Origin: Molossus alvarezi
Taxonomy: Eukaryota > Chordata > Mammalia > Chiroptera > Molossidae
Assembly: GCA_037176705.1 (NCBI GenBank)
Contig: CM073898.1
Location: 23,172,488 to 23,236,487 of the forward strand
Reading direction: 5' to 3'
Length of the DNA: 64,000 nucleotides
The notes under the pieces: generated by a model
Told to the model about the DNA's origin: nothing
The model's input: the letters and a program-made list of their open reading frames with translations, nothing else
The model's database searches: none
Translations under genes and position numbers: made by a program
Part shown: positions 12,933-22,673 of the stretch, piece by piece
Layout: every line of letters begins with the position of its first letter
Numbering within the stretch: the first letter of the stretch is position 1

Positions 12933-14095
12933 AATCTATAGAGAAAACTAAAAAGTATATTAAATGTACATATGTCCCAAACAAAGAAGGTTTGTGCAAG
13001 GACACATCTAAACAAAAACAAAACATTAAATGAATTTAAAATGTTCTTGTGGTCAGAAAGGGAAATAGAATTAAGGATAAAGGAAACAAATGTTTTTTAA
13101 AAGTGTTTGGAAGAGTAGTAATGACAGAGGTAGTGTTTTACTACAAGAAATATCCATACATCATACACCTCATTCTTCGACCTAACTTCACAAAGAACTC
13201 ATGTGTCAAAGACTACATCCAACCAGAAGAGAGCAGGAAGTAAAGGGGGGGAGAGTTGTTGGGCCCTTTGTGTTTAGTTTAATTCATAAGATATCACAGA
13301 GGGTTATAAATGACCACTTTGATTTTCTTTTTATAATCAGGTACTAAAAATATTAACATAATAATTTGTATGTACATAGTAAATGGAGACTGTGGCAGAG
13401 AAGAGAAGGAAGAAAATCCTGGAAAATGAGTAGGTACTTCAAATGAAGCCTAAAAATGTGAGAAAAGAACAAAGATTGAGCAAGAGGAACTGGAGCCAAA
13501 TAACAAAGACCAGAGACTTTATGGCAACAAGGAGTTTTTCTTTTTATAAAAAATTCTGCAGCAAGTTTAATTTTTTAGGCAACTAGTAAAAAATAAAGTA
13601 TGGGAAATAGTCTTACTCCTCAAAATACATGGCCCTTGGGATCTAAAGGAGATTGTTGTCATAATGTTTAAAGCTCAAGTCAACTTTCAGCAAATGTTTT
13701 TATTTCACACCTGTCCACCTTCCCCACACACTCGTGTCTTCAGCAGGTTTTATTTCTGTCCATACATAAGGTATGAGCTCGCTCTCCTTCCCTCTTGGCT
13801 TCTGGCCTTGAGAGGGACTCTCAGTAATAAGACAGGAGAGAGCAATACAGGAAAACCCTTTAGTCTTTCTATTCCCCCTTCAATGTCAACCAGCTGCCCC
13901 AGCAACTCTTCATTCAAGAACCCTCACACAGAAACCAGAGGTTCATGGGCAAAGTCACGAGCCAGAAGGATTTGCTAAATTCCTCCTGAGACATCATGAC
14001 AGCCACCTTGTCTGAGTGACATGAGAGAAAATCAAGATCAAGCTAACTCCAAGAGGTTCTTGACAGTATGGAACAGAAATCCAGAATAGTCCCCC
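12933..14095. other. Unassigned sequence
   Basis: No gene or confident repeat. The 104-codon + frame at 13,664-13,978 shows no recognisable domain. Confidence 0.45.
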
Positions 14096-14262
14096 TGCAC
14101 CATGGCTGCTCATTAGAATAATCTGGGGGAGCTTTAAAAATGCTCAAGCTCAGGGTCACCCCAAACTAATTACATCAGAATCTCTGAGGGTGGGGGCTGA
14201 CCTGAATATTATTAAAACCCCTCAGATAATCGTATTATGCAGCCAAGGGTGAGAACTAGTGT
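14096..14262. mobile_element. MER5-type hAT-Charlie MITE
   Basis: ATGGCTGCTCATTAGAATAA, GGGGGAGCTTTAAAAATGC, CATCAGAATCTCTGAGGGTG and GCAGCCAAGGGTGAGAACTA occur in the order of MER5A. The copy is better preserved than the one at 5.9 kb. Confidence 0.8.
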
Positions 14263-14342
14263 TTTAGAAGATCCAGTGAACTTATAATGAATATAATCTA
14301 GTTGCTTATTAAGAATGGTTTTCTAATAAAACATTTAATTCA

Positions 14343-14575
14343 CCCTGGCCTGTTTCAGCCTGCGGACCAGAGAGTCCCGGGTTCAGTTCCCGCTTAGGGC
14401 ATGTACCTCGGTTGCAGTTTGTCCCCGGCCCTGGTTGGGGTCGTGTGGGTGGCAACCACTCAATGTGTCTCTCTCACATCGATGTTTCTCTCTCTCTCTT
14501 CCTTCCTCTCTCCATCCCTCCCACTCTATCTGAAGATAAATGCAAAAATGCCCTCGGGTGAGGACAAAAAAAAAC
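14343..14575 (+). mobile_element. VES SINE lacking its A box
   Basis: Starts CCCTGGCCTGTTTCAGCC; compared with the other copies about 22 bases spanning the A box are missing. The B-box region GGGTTCAGTTCCCGC, GTACCTCGGTTGCAG and the CCTCGGGTGAGGACAAAA end are present. Perfect 14-base target duplications (AAACATTTAATTCA) at 14,329-14,342 and 14,576-14,589 show it arrived as a single retroposition. Confidence 0.95.
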
Positions 14576-14589
14576 AAACATTTAATTCA

Positions 14590-15185
14590 TGGGTACTCTA
14601 GGCAGCTGAGATGGAGAATTAACTCCAGATTTTGTCTTACTGCATTTTTTGATGTCACCGCTGGGTGCTAATTTATGAAGTGACAGATTGTACAGGCTGG
14701 GAAAAACAAGGAAGGTGTTCAGGAAGATGGGTTGAAGTCAGCAGAAGGGAAGTACCCTCACTTCTAAAAACAGGGACTACATCTTGTTTGTCTTTGAATT
14801 CTTATCACCTAACATAGCAAGTATCTGCACAGGGTGGGCTCACCATAACTACCACGTGACTGAACTGTCAGGACAAACTTCTTTCTGTCTAGTTTTGTCT
14901 GACGGATCTAGATACTAGAGAGATTCCTCCTGAAAAGCAGCTTCCCTTAAGTACCTCCAGACAAGTTGGATTGACATGTGAGCACATGGTACTGGCTTAT
15001 AATTTGGTGCCCCTTAAAGCGATATTCACTTTAAGTGTGGGCTGGCTCTTTAGAGAAAGGTCAAAGGCTCTCCTAGGAACGGATAGAAAAGAGCTAGTGA
15101 TGATAATCTGGATTTTCCAGTACCTGAACAAATCGGCTCTAGACCCAAATCTGTAGATAGAATTTTGCAAAACAAAAGGCCTTTA
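14590..15185. other. Unassigned sequence
   Basis: No repeat or gene recognised. Confidence 0.45.
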
Positions 15186-15434
15186 GCCCTGGCCGGTTTG
15201 GCTCAGCGGTTAGAGCATCGGCCTGCGGTCCAGAGAGACCCGGGTGCGGTTCCCGCTAAGGGCACGTAACTCAGTTGCAGTTTGTCCCAGGCCCTGGTTG
15301 GTCGTGCGGGTGGCAGCCACTCGATGTGTCCCTTTCACGTCGATGTTTTTTTTTCTCTCTCTCTCTCTCTCTCCCTCCCACTCTATCTGAACAAAAAATG
15401 GAAAAATGTCCTCTGGTGAGGATTAAAAAAAAAA
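15186..15434 (+). mobile_element. VES SINE (GGTTGGTCGTG subtype)
   Basis: Well-preserved copy: GCCCTGGCCGGTTTGGCTC, A box TGGCTCAGCGGTTAGAGC, B-box region GGGTGCGGTTCCCGC, (TC)n block, then ATCTGAACAAAAAATGG and CTGGTGAGGATTAAAA. Target duplication AAAAGGCCTT before and after, with an A-tail. It pairs closely with the copy at 21,851. Confidence 0.95.
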
Positions 15435-15523
15435 AGGCCTTCAGTTAAGCAATCCACCCTACTCTATGTACTTTTAGTGATAATATATTTTCAATCACCA
15501 TAGCCCTGGAGTTTGGTTTAGAT

Positions 15524-15743
15524 CAGGGTGGACACTGCCACAGACTGTGGCACAAGGGTCAGATCTGACCCACAGCCTGTCTATAAATAAAGTTTTATGG
15601 AGACACACATATACCCATTTGTTTACTTTTTCCCTATGGCTCCCACAAGGAAAAATGTGAGTAGTTGTGACACAGACTATGGTTCCACAAAGCCTAAAAT
15701 ATTTACACTCTGGCCCTGTACAGAAAAAGTTTGCCGATCCCTG
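15524..15743. mobile_element. hAT-type MITE with terminal repeats
   Basis: A 220 bp element starting CAGGGTGGACACTGCC and ending AGTTTGCCGATCCCTG, so the CAGGG/CCCTG termini are inverted. The flanking 8-mers GTTTAGAT (15,516-15,523) and ATTTAGAC (15,744-15,751) match at six of eight positions, the 8 bp duplication expected of hAT insertion. Internal motifs (AATAAAGTTTTATGGAGACA, CCTAAAATATTTACACTCTG) match an old non-autonomous hAT-Charlie element of placental mammals. Confidence 0.8.
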
Positions 15744-15819
15744 ATTTAGACCAACTGAGGCTCATCCTTGAAATTGGGTGTAGGGTCAGTCCCACAAGTG
15801 TATAGCTGCTACATGATGA

Positions 15820-15821
<2 letters not shown>

Positions 15822-15864
<43 letters not shown>
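15822..15864. repeat. (GA)n microsatellite
   Basis: About 21 uninterrupted GA dinucleotides. Confidence 0.97.
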
Positions 15865-15869
<5 letters not shown>

Positions 15870-16461
15870 GTCTTGTTAGGAGAAGCTTTTTCTTGAGGGC
15901 ACTGACCAAACCTATTCATTTTCTCATTTTCACACTTTGCACAATGCTCTGAATTCAATTCTGCTCAAAAGTTATCTGTAGAGTTGCTGAGTTGAAGTGA
16001 ATTGTTGCATTCTCTCCTGTTAACATCCTCTTCCATTTCCTCTGGGAATGTAGATGGTGAAGACTATAGCAGTTCTCTAGGGTATAAAGCAAAGTTTCTG
16101 TACCTTGCTTCCTCTAATTTGCTGAAGAAATTCTGGGATGTGACACTGGATTTATAATCACCAAGTCAACCATAAACCCTAAAGTACTGCAGAAACTCCG
16201 AGAAGGGAGAACATCGTGTTATATTTTTCAGAGAAAAATAAGAGTGAAAATTCTGTCATTATATTCAGTAAACTTTCCTAATTTTTTTTCACAGAAGCTT
16301 TACAATTATGAGTCAAATTTGAAAGTATATTCTCCCCTTTTTATGGTTCTATAAATCAATCCATATTTTTATGGAATACCAAACACTGGCTGTAAGTTTC
16401 AGCTTGGAAGATTTCTTGGGTTGCTGAATAATACAATTTCCTTTATTTAAAATGAAAATAG
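15865..16461. other. Unassigned sequence
   Basis: No repeat or gene recognised. Confidence 0.45.
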
Positions 16462-16684
16462 AGCCCAGCTGGTTTGGTTCAGGGGATTCAGCATCATCCC
16501 ATGGACTGGGAGGTCCCAGTTCGATTCCAGGTCAAGGCACATGCCCAGGTTGTGGGCTTGATCCACAGTGGGGGGGCATGTAGGAGGCAGTTGATTGATG
16601 TTTCTCTCTCACATCAATGTTTCTATCTCTCCCTCCCTTTCTCTCTCTCTAAAAGATCAATAAAAACACATTTTAAAAAATAAA
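16462..16684 (+). mobile_element. VES-type SINE (CACATGCCCAGGTTGTGG subtype)
   Basis: Begins AGCCCAGCTGGTTTGG, with a weak A box and a good B box (CAGTTCGATTCCAG), then CACATGCCCAGGTTGTGGG, TC-rich 3' sequence and an A/T-rich tail. Flanking AAAATAGAG/AAAATAGAA is a probable short target duplication. Confidence 0.9.
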
Positions 16685-19002
16685 TAAAAATAGAATGAGA
16701 ATAGAGCAAAAGTACATTTAGTAGTTTATTATTTATAGTTTTGCCACGAAGAAATCATACATATGACTGGAATATTTACAATATAAATTAGGCACATTAC
16801 TCCCAAGTTATTTTTACTTATAAAAATGCCAGTTGTATCATGAAAACAGTTGTCCAATATCATTCCTGTTTGGTTATGAGGAGGTATATTTTAGCCTACT
16901 GATTCACTTTTCTCATAAAATACTGATTTTGAAAGGAAAGGGGAGGGGTTAAGGACAGAAGATACAGAGCTGAAAAAAAAGTTACCTATCAATTGCAATA
17001 AAAATTGTAACAGTTTAAAAATACGTATGTTATCCTAAGATCCAAAATATTCAATATTGTATGTGAATATCAAGTTGAAAAAGGCAAAATACTCTAATTT
17101 TTCAAACAAAGTACATAATTCCATGCTGAAAGCAGAAATTGAGTAGAGGAGAATTTCATGCCATTATTTACTCTGAATTCAGAATCTTGCAATTTTTAAG
17201 AATTCAGAGCTATGCTATTCTGTTTGACATTTGGATTATTATTTACTGTTCAGTTCCGTTTCATCACTCTAAGGAAATAAGTACCCCCCAACTGTAAGTC
17301 GGAGAAGACCGTTCCCCCATCTCAACTGCATGCTGCGAAGGAAAATGTCTTGCCTCATAACCTCTAATCTCTTGTTTTCCGGTTTGGATTATGCATTGCT
17401 CACTGTGGATTTCAAAACAGCCTTAAAATGTTGTGATATTAGGCTCTCATTACCTGATATTTACTGCCGATTTTCTTCCATCCAAAATATAATTTTATGT
17501 CCTTAATTTTTTTAGTATAAACAAACCACTTCCGATGCTCACATCTGTCTGCACACTGTCCGCATGTTCAGTTGTTCTGATACACCAGAGCTCTTTCAGG
17601 CTGACTCCAGAGAGGCACATATTCTGTTTCTTTGTTGTAAAATGTAAATAGTAATCCACTGTTACCTGAAGGCTAGGTCCAATTTGGTTTTGCAAAGATA
17701 TTCAGCTTGTATTTTTCATTGAAATATAGAAACTTTTACTTTGGTTTACACATTCAGTTTCCTCAAATACCACCTTTAGCTTTTTAAAACCTCTTATCAC
17801 CCAGAAATTTTCATAGTTCCATCCACATTTGTCAATAATTTTTGACTTTCTGCAGATTTTCCGCTTTTTATCGCTGAGAATAAGAATTTTAGACAACAGA
17901 ACTGGGCTGTTTCACCTATTGTATAAAATGGCAAAGGTTCGGATGAAAATTACGTCACTTGTCTCTGCCTCAGCTGCCTGTTGTTACCATTCTGCTTTAC
18001 TGACAGGGTCCTCAAATAGCCATTCATGAGCTATGTTGAAAGGTCCTTTTACGTTCAACTAGTGTTTACTCAAGACTTGCTGTTTCTTCACTCTCAGCCT
18101 GTTTACCTAGGTTTACTTTGTCCTCAGAATGAATAATCAGAATAGGTGTATGCTCCTGCTACTTTACAAGGTGAATGTTGCTACATTGTAGCATTTTGTT
18201 CTATCACAGATATAAAATAACAGATTACATGTATTTTTTTAAATAATCCTTCTCCCAGATGGATAACTATAAATCAAATGCTGTGTGTGGTCCACTGATG
18301 TTTAAGACTTTACCCATATAAACCAGGGGGAGGAGAGTGCAATGACATAAGACCTTTGTGTTTGAAGTTACATTGAAATGCAGATGACAGTTTTCACTGC
18401 GTATGTGTGTCTGCCTGTCTGTGTGTCAGTGTGGACACATATAAGTGGATCCACTGTGACAAAGAAGGTGGAGTTAAAACAAAGGAAATGTATCAATAAA
18501 GGATGTATCAGTTAAGAATGAGGAGAGGACTTATACAACCTAGCCCCACAGACATGTTAGATGAGTGTTGAATGAAGGATTCAACCAGGTGAGATAAAGA
18601 GGACTTTCTAGCTTACTGCAGTAAGAGCCCACTAACTCTACTGAATAAGAGTCTTGAATGGAGAAGAGCAAGATCTGACTTACTGGAGTTTTGTAGTCTG
18701 GTTTAAGGCTGATCTTTCAATGAAAGGGCTTGAATAGGGTTGAGTACAAGGTTTTGGTGTAATTGTTCAGGATTGCTGGAAACAACAGGTGAGAATTTTG
18801 AAGTGAGGGGTTCAAAGAGTGCTAGGGAATAAATAGTCCACTGATACTTTTTGTTGAATAGTTAGTGAGTCTTTTAGGAAATTCCTTGAATAAATAATAA
18901 AGTTGTTTACAACTTTTATATTCTTGGACCAGAATCTCCTGGAATGATAAAGTCATATTGATGTAGACAGTAATGATTCTAGACTCTACATTTATAATTT
19001 CT
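16685..19002. other. Unassigned AT-rich sequence
   Basis: About 2.3 kb with no gene. The part at 18,560-18,880 may be a diverged ancient repeat of the kind at 36.5 kb (AAGAGCAAGATCTGACTTAC), but the match is weak. Confidence 0.45.
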
Positions 19003-19165
19003 GTACTCTGGCAAATAATTTATAATTTCTGTACCCTCTCCATGTCTCATTTTCCTCACCTATAAATGGGAATACTATTTATCTGGCAGTTTGTGAAAAC
19101 TAAATGAGATATATTAAGTTCTGCCACAGTACATGACATAAAATAAATATTTAGCAAACACTAGT
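19003..19165 (+). repeat. MIR SINE, sense
   Basis: TCATTTTCCTCACCTATAAA, GGGAATACTATTTATCTGGC and AAATGAGATATATTAAG occur in the order of the MIR central and 3' region. Confidence 0.7.
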
Positions 19166-19220
19166 TTTTTGTTTTTTCTTTTCTAATTTCTGGACTCAGG
19201 CTCCAAGCAGTCACCAACTT

Positions 19221-19466
19221 TTTTTTTATCCTTACCCAGGACATTTTTCCATTTTTTGTGCAGATAGAGTGGGAAGGATAGAGAGGAAGAGAGAGACAGA
19301 AAAACATCGACATGAAAGAGACACATCGAGTGGCTGCTTCCCACACAACTCAGCCAGGGCCGGGGTCAAACTGCAACCGAGGTACGTGCCCTTAACAGAA
19401 ACCGAACCTGGGGCTCTCTGGTCCATGGGTCAATGTTCTAAATGCTGAGTCAAACCGGCAGGGGCA
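19221..19466 (-). mobile_element. VES SINE, antisense
   Basis: Inverted copy: the 5' end (CCCCTGCCGGTTTGACTCAG on the minus strand) lies at 19,466 and the poly-T tail at 19,221. Perfect 14-base target duplications (GCAGTCACCAACTT) lie at 19,207-19,220 and 19,467-19,480. It belongs to the GTACCTCGGTTGCAG subtype. Confidence 0.95.
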
Positions 19467-19501
19467 GCAGTCACCAACTTCTATCATTTTATTTGTTAAT
19501 G

Positions 19502-19703
19502 AGATTTTTTTCTTACTGATTTGAGAGAGAGAGGAAGGGAGAGATGGAAACATTGATGAGAGAGAACATCATTTGGCTGCCTCCTGCACACCCCCCACTG
19601 GGGATTGGGCTCACAACCTAGGCACATGCCCTGACTGGGAATAGAACCAGCAACCTCTTGGTGCACAGGTCAACGTTCAACCACTGAGCTACACCAGCTG
19701 GGC
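19502..19703 (-). mobile_element. VES-type SINE, antisense
   Basis: Second inverted SINE only about 35 bases from the previous one, of the CACATGCCCTGACTGG subtype on the + strand. Its 5' end (CCCAGCTGGTGTAGCTCAG on the minus strand) is at about 19,703. ATTTTATTT-like flanks are a probable target duplication. Confidence 0.9.
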
Positions 19704-19714
19704 TATTTTATTTT

Positions 19715-19954
19715 TTTTATAACTGGAAATATGTACCCTTTGATCCATTTCATTCATTTCCTCCACCCCCACCCTGGCAACCATGATTCTACTCTCATTT
19801 TGGACCTCAGTGTTTATATATTTTACATGTAAGTGAGATTACACAGTGTTTGTCTTTCTCTGTCTGACTGATTTCATGTAGCATAATACCCTCATGATTT
19901 ATCCCTGTTTTTGCAAATGGCAGGATTTCCTTTTTTTTTATGGCTGAATAAGAT

Positions 19955-19997
<43 letters not shown>

Positions 19998-20285
19998 GAT
20001 AGATAGATATCTCACATTTTCTTTATCCATTCATCTGTTGATAGACACTTAAGTTTTTCCATGCCCTGGCTATTATGAATAATGCTTCAAGAACATAAGA
20101 ATGTAGATATGTCTTCAAGATAGTGATTTCATTTCCTTTGAACATATACCCAGAGTGGAACTGCTCGATCATATAATTCTATTTTTAATTTATTTGAGGA
20201 ACCTACGTAATGTTCCCCATACTGTCTGCACCAATTTTTATTCCCACCAATGGTGTATAAAGGTTCTCTTTTGTACCCTTTGATT
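19715..20285 (-). mobile_element. Old L1 (L1M-type) 3' region, antisense
   Basis: Reads as the inverted 3' end of an old LINE-1: GTAAGTGAGATTACACAGTG, TTTCATGTAGCATAATACCC, TTTATCCATTCATCTGTTGA and ATTCCCACCAATGGTG in the expected order. A (GATA)n microsatellite occupies the position where this family usually has a TATA-rich stretch. Confidence 0.85.
19955..20009. repeat. (GATA)n microsatellite
   Basis: About twelve GATA units with one GAT interruption near the right end, embedded in the antisense L1. Confidence 0.97.
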
Positions 20286-20600
20286 TAGCCAAATTTTAAT
20301 CTAACCCAAGAGATTCCTCTACTTTGCTGCAGCCCAAGGCCACTGTAAATAATGACACAACTCTTCTAATTACTCTTTAGTTGAATGTCTCGAGAAATAA
20401 GCACGTGAGATTTTTTCATTTTAAACTTTTAGTTGTAATCACTTTGGAGGAAATAGATGTAAGAAAGTTGTACACGTTCCAGATAATTCTGGAAATATGT
20501 GTAATAGTTACTAACAGATTCCTTGAAACACTGAAGCCAGGTCATTCTCTTACTTAGTTGGGCCAATTCATTTCTTAAGAGTGTCCCAAGGTGGGGGCGT
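20286..20600. other. Unassigned sequence
   Basis: No repeat or gene recognised. Confidence 0.45.
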
Positions 20601-21190
20601 CACTCACATTTTTTTAAGGGACTGATAACAACTCACTCTGTCACCTGTAGCAGGGAATGTACCTACAACTGAGAGATTGAGTATACAAATGAACAATGAC
20701 CAGACCATATGTGACAACAGAAATATGACCCACAGTCTTGGCAGCAGCCAAGATCACAATTTCTGCAATAATTGTTGACTCAGAAAGGTCAGAACTTGGT
20801 CAATGACTGCCAGCTTACTTAATTTTTCCCTCACCCACTCCTCAAAATCAGATCCAATCAATTAAAACCAATTATGATCTCTAAATCAATCATATATTTG
20901 CCATGCTCTAATTAGCACACCTCTTATGCCAACAATCTCCAATCAGAGCACAACTAAAGTCTTCAGCCTGACACACACACCCCCCCGCCTTTTTTTTTTT
21001 TTACCATAATGCTTTCCTGTTCCCCAGCCTGTCTTTCAGTTTCTGCCAGACACAAGTGACTCTAGTGCTTCAGCAAGCTCTGAATAGCCTCTGCTTGTTC
21101 TCGTCTGGGGCTGAGGGGTCTGCAAAATCAAGAGTCCTCAGTCACTTACAGGGAGCCACTTATATAACAGGTCACTCAAGTGGGATCCCC
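20601..21190 (+). mobile_element. Probable ERV LTR (degenerate)
   Basis: The order of signals resembles a retroviral LTR: a CCAATCAG box at 20,939-20,946, a weak TATA-like ACCATAATGC near 21,003, and a degraded polyadenylation region (CTCTGAATAGCCTCTGCTTG near 21,079) that resembles the AATAAAGCCTCTTGCTTG found in ERV1 LTRs. The ends and target duplication are not defined. No gag, pol or env is adjacent. Confidence 0.45.
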
Positions 21191-21204
21191 TGGTTTTCTT
21201 TCTT

Positions 21205-21440
21205 AATTTTTTTAATCCTCACCCCAGGATAAGTTTATTGATATTTTTTAGAGAGAGAGAAAGGGCGAGAGATAGAGAGAGAGACAGGGAGAGGGAACTA
21301 TCAATGTGAGAGAGAAACATCAATTGGTTGCCTCCCAACTGGGGGTCTAACCCACAACCTCGGTATGTGCCCTGACCAGGTATTGAACCCACTACCTTTT
21401 GGCATACAGGACAATGCTCCAACCAACTGAGACACCTGGC
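21205..21440 (-). mobile_element. VES-type SINE, antisense
   Basis: Inverted SINE whose 5' end is near 21,440 (AGCCAGGTGTCTCAGTTGG on the minus strand). It has a purine-rich (GA)n stretch at 21,251-21,290. CCTGGTTTTC before and CCTGGTTTCC after form the target duplication. It sits in or just beyond the LTR-like block. Confidence 0.9.
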
Positions 21441-21837
21441 TCCTGGTTTCCTCTTGCTCTTCCAGTTTTCATCAACTTGACTACACTCAGCAGGGACAAG
21501 CCGCATCCCTCCCCTCTGGATCTCACCGAAGGGAGTGAGTTACAGGCAAGGCTTTCTTCCTCATGCAATGAATAAAGTTAATCTAGTACAGAAACCAAGA
21601 CCGCCTCCCTAGGAGTGGCCTCCCCCAGCCCTGAGTTGTTTTGTTGTTGTTTTTTTACCCTCCAAGAACCAATACTGCCCTCATGGAAAATACAAGCACT
21701 ACATGGTTTATCCCAACTACAAAATATTGTAATTATTTTACTTCCTAAGTTTCATAAATTATTACAAATGATGTTTTAGTCTTCAGGGAGATGGGGAGCT
21801 ATGTGAAGCCCATAAGAGGTGATTGATAGTGAAACTT
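21441..21837. other. Unassigned sequence
   Basis: About 400 bases. An AATAAA near 21,570 may belong to the LTR-like block interrupted by the preceding SINE; otherwise nothing is recognised. Confidence 0.4.
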
Positions 21838-21850
21838 ATAAAATCAGGGC

Positions 21851-22135
21851 GCCCTGGCTGGTTTGGCTCAGCGGTTAGAGTGTCGGCCTGCGGTCCAGAG
21901 GGACCCGGGTTCGGTTCCCGCTAAGGGCATGTACCTCGGTTGCGGTTTGTGTCCGGCCCTGGTTGGTCGTGTGGGTGGCAGCCACTCGATGTGTCCCTTT
22001 CATGTCGATGTTTCTCTCTCTCTCTCTCTGTTCTTCTCTCTCCCTCCCACTTTACCTGAACAAAAAATGGAAAAATGCCCTCGGGTCCTCGGGTGAGGAT
22101 AAAAAATAAATAAATAAATAAATAAATAAAATAAA
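21851..22135 (+). mobile_element. VES SINE, well preserved
   Basis: Complete copy with A box TGGCTCAGCGGTTAGAG, B-box region GGGTTCGGTTCCCGC, (TC)n block, ATCTGAACAAAAAATGG-type 3' region and an (AAAT)n tail. Perfect 13-base duplications (ATAAAATCAGGGC) lie at 21,838-21,850 and 22,136-22,148. A local tandem duplication of CCTCGGGT lies near 22,079-22,093. Confidence 0.97.
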
Positions 22136-22210
22136 ATAAAATCAGGGCAAAGATGAATCTTATTCTACCCATATACAGTTAGGTTCCTTCCACTGTAAAC
22201 CTGGACATGG

Positions 22211-22458
22211 GCCCTGGCCAGTATGCTCAGTGGTTAGAGCATTGGCCTGTGGACCAAAGAGTCGTGAGTTTAATGCCAGTCAAGGGCATGTACCTCAGTT
22301 GCAGTTCGGTCCCCAGCCCTGGACAGGGTTATGCAGGAGGCAACCAATTGATGTGCCTCTCTCACATCAATGCTTCTCTCTCCCTCTCTCCCTCTCTCTC
22401 CCCCTCCCACTCTATCTGAAGATTAAAAAATGGAAAAATATCTTCAGGTGAGAATTAA
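22211..22458 (+). mobile_element. VES SINE with microsatellite tail
   Basis: Begins GCCCTGGCCAGTATGCTC, with a partly eroded A box, then GTACCTCAGTTGCAG and CTTCAGGTGAGAATTAAAA. A six-base duplication (ACATGG at 22,205-22,210 and 22,668-22,673) brackets both the SINE and the following microsatellite, so the microsatellite replaced or grew from the A-tail. Confidence 0.9.
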
Positions 22459-22667
22459 AATATATATATATGTGTGTATATATATATATATATAGAGAGA
22501 GAGAGACAGAGAGAGAGAGAGAGACAGATGTGTGTGTGTGTATATATATAGAGAGAGAGAGAGAGACAGAGAGAGAGAGAGACAGATGTGTGTGTGTGTA
22601 TATATATATATAGAGAGAGAGAGAGACAGAGAGAGAGAGAGACAGATGTGTGTGTGTATATATATCT
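22459..22667. repeat. Compound microsatellite with ~60 bp higher-order unit
   Basis: Blocks of (TA)n, (GA)n, GACA interruptions and (TG)n repeat as a module about three times: TA block, GA block with GACAGA, GA block, CAGATG(TG)n. The roughly 60 bp module, not just the dinucleotides, is repeated, which indicates slippage followed by larger tandem duplication. The 95-codon frames read through it are artefacts. Confidence 0.95.
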
Positions 22668-22673
22668 ACATGG

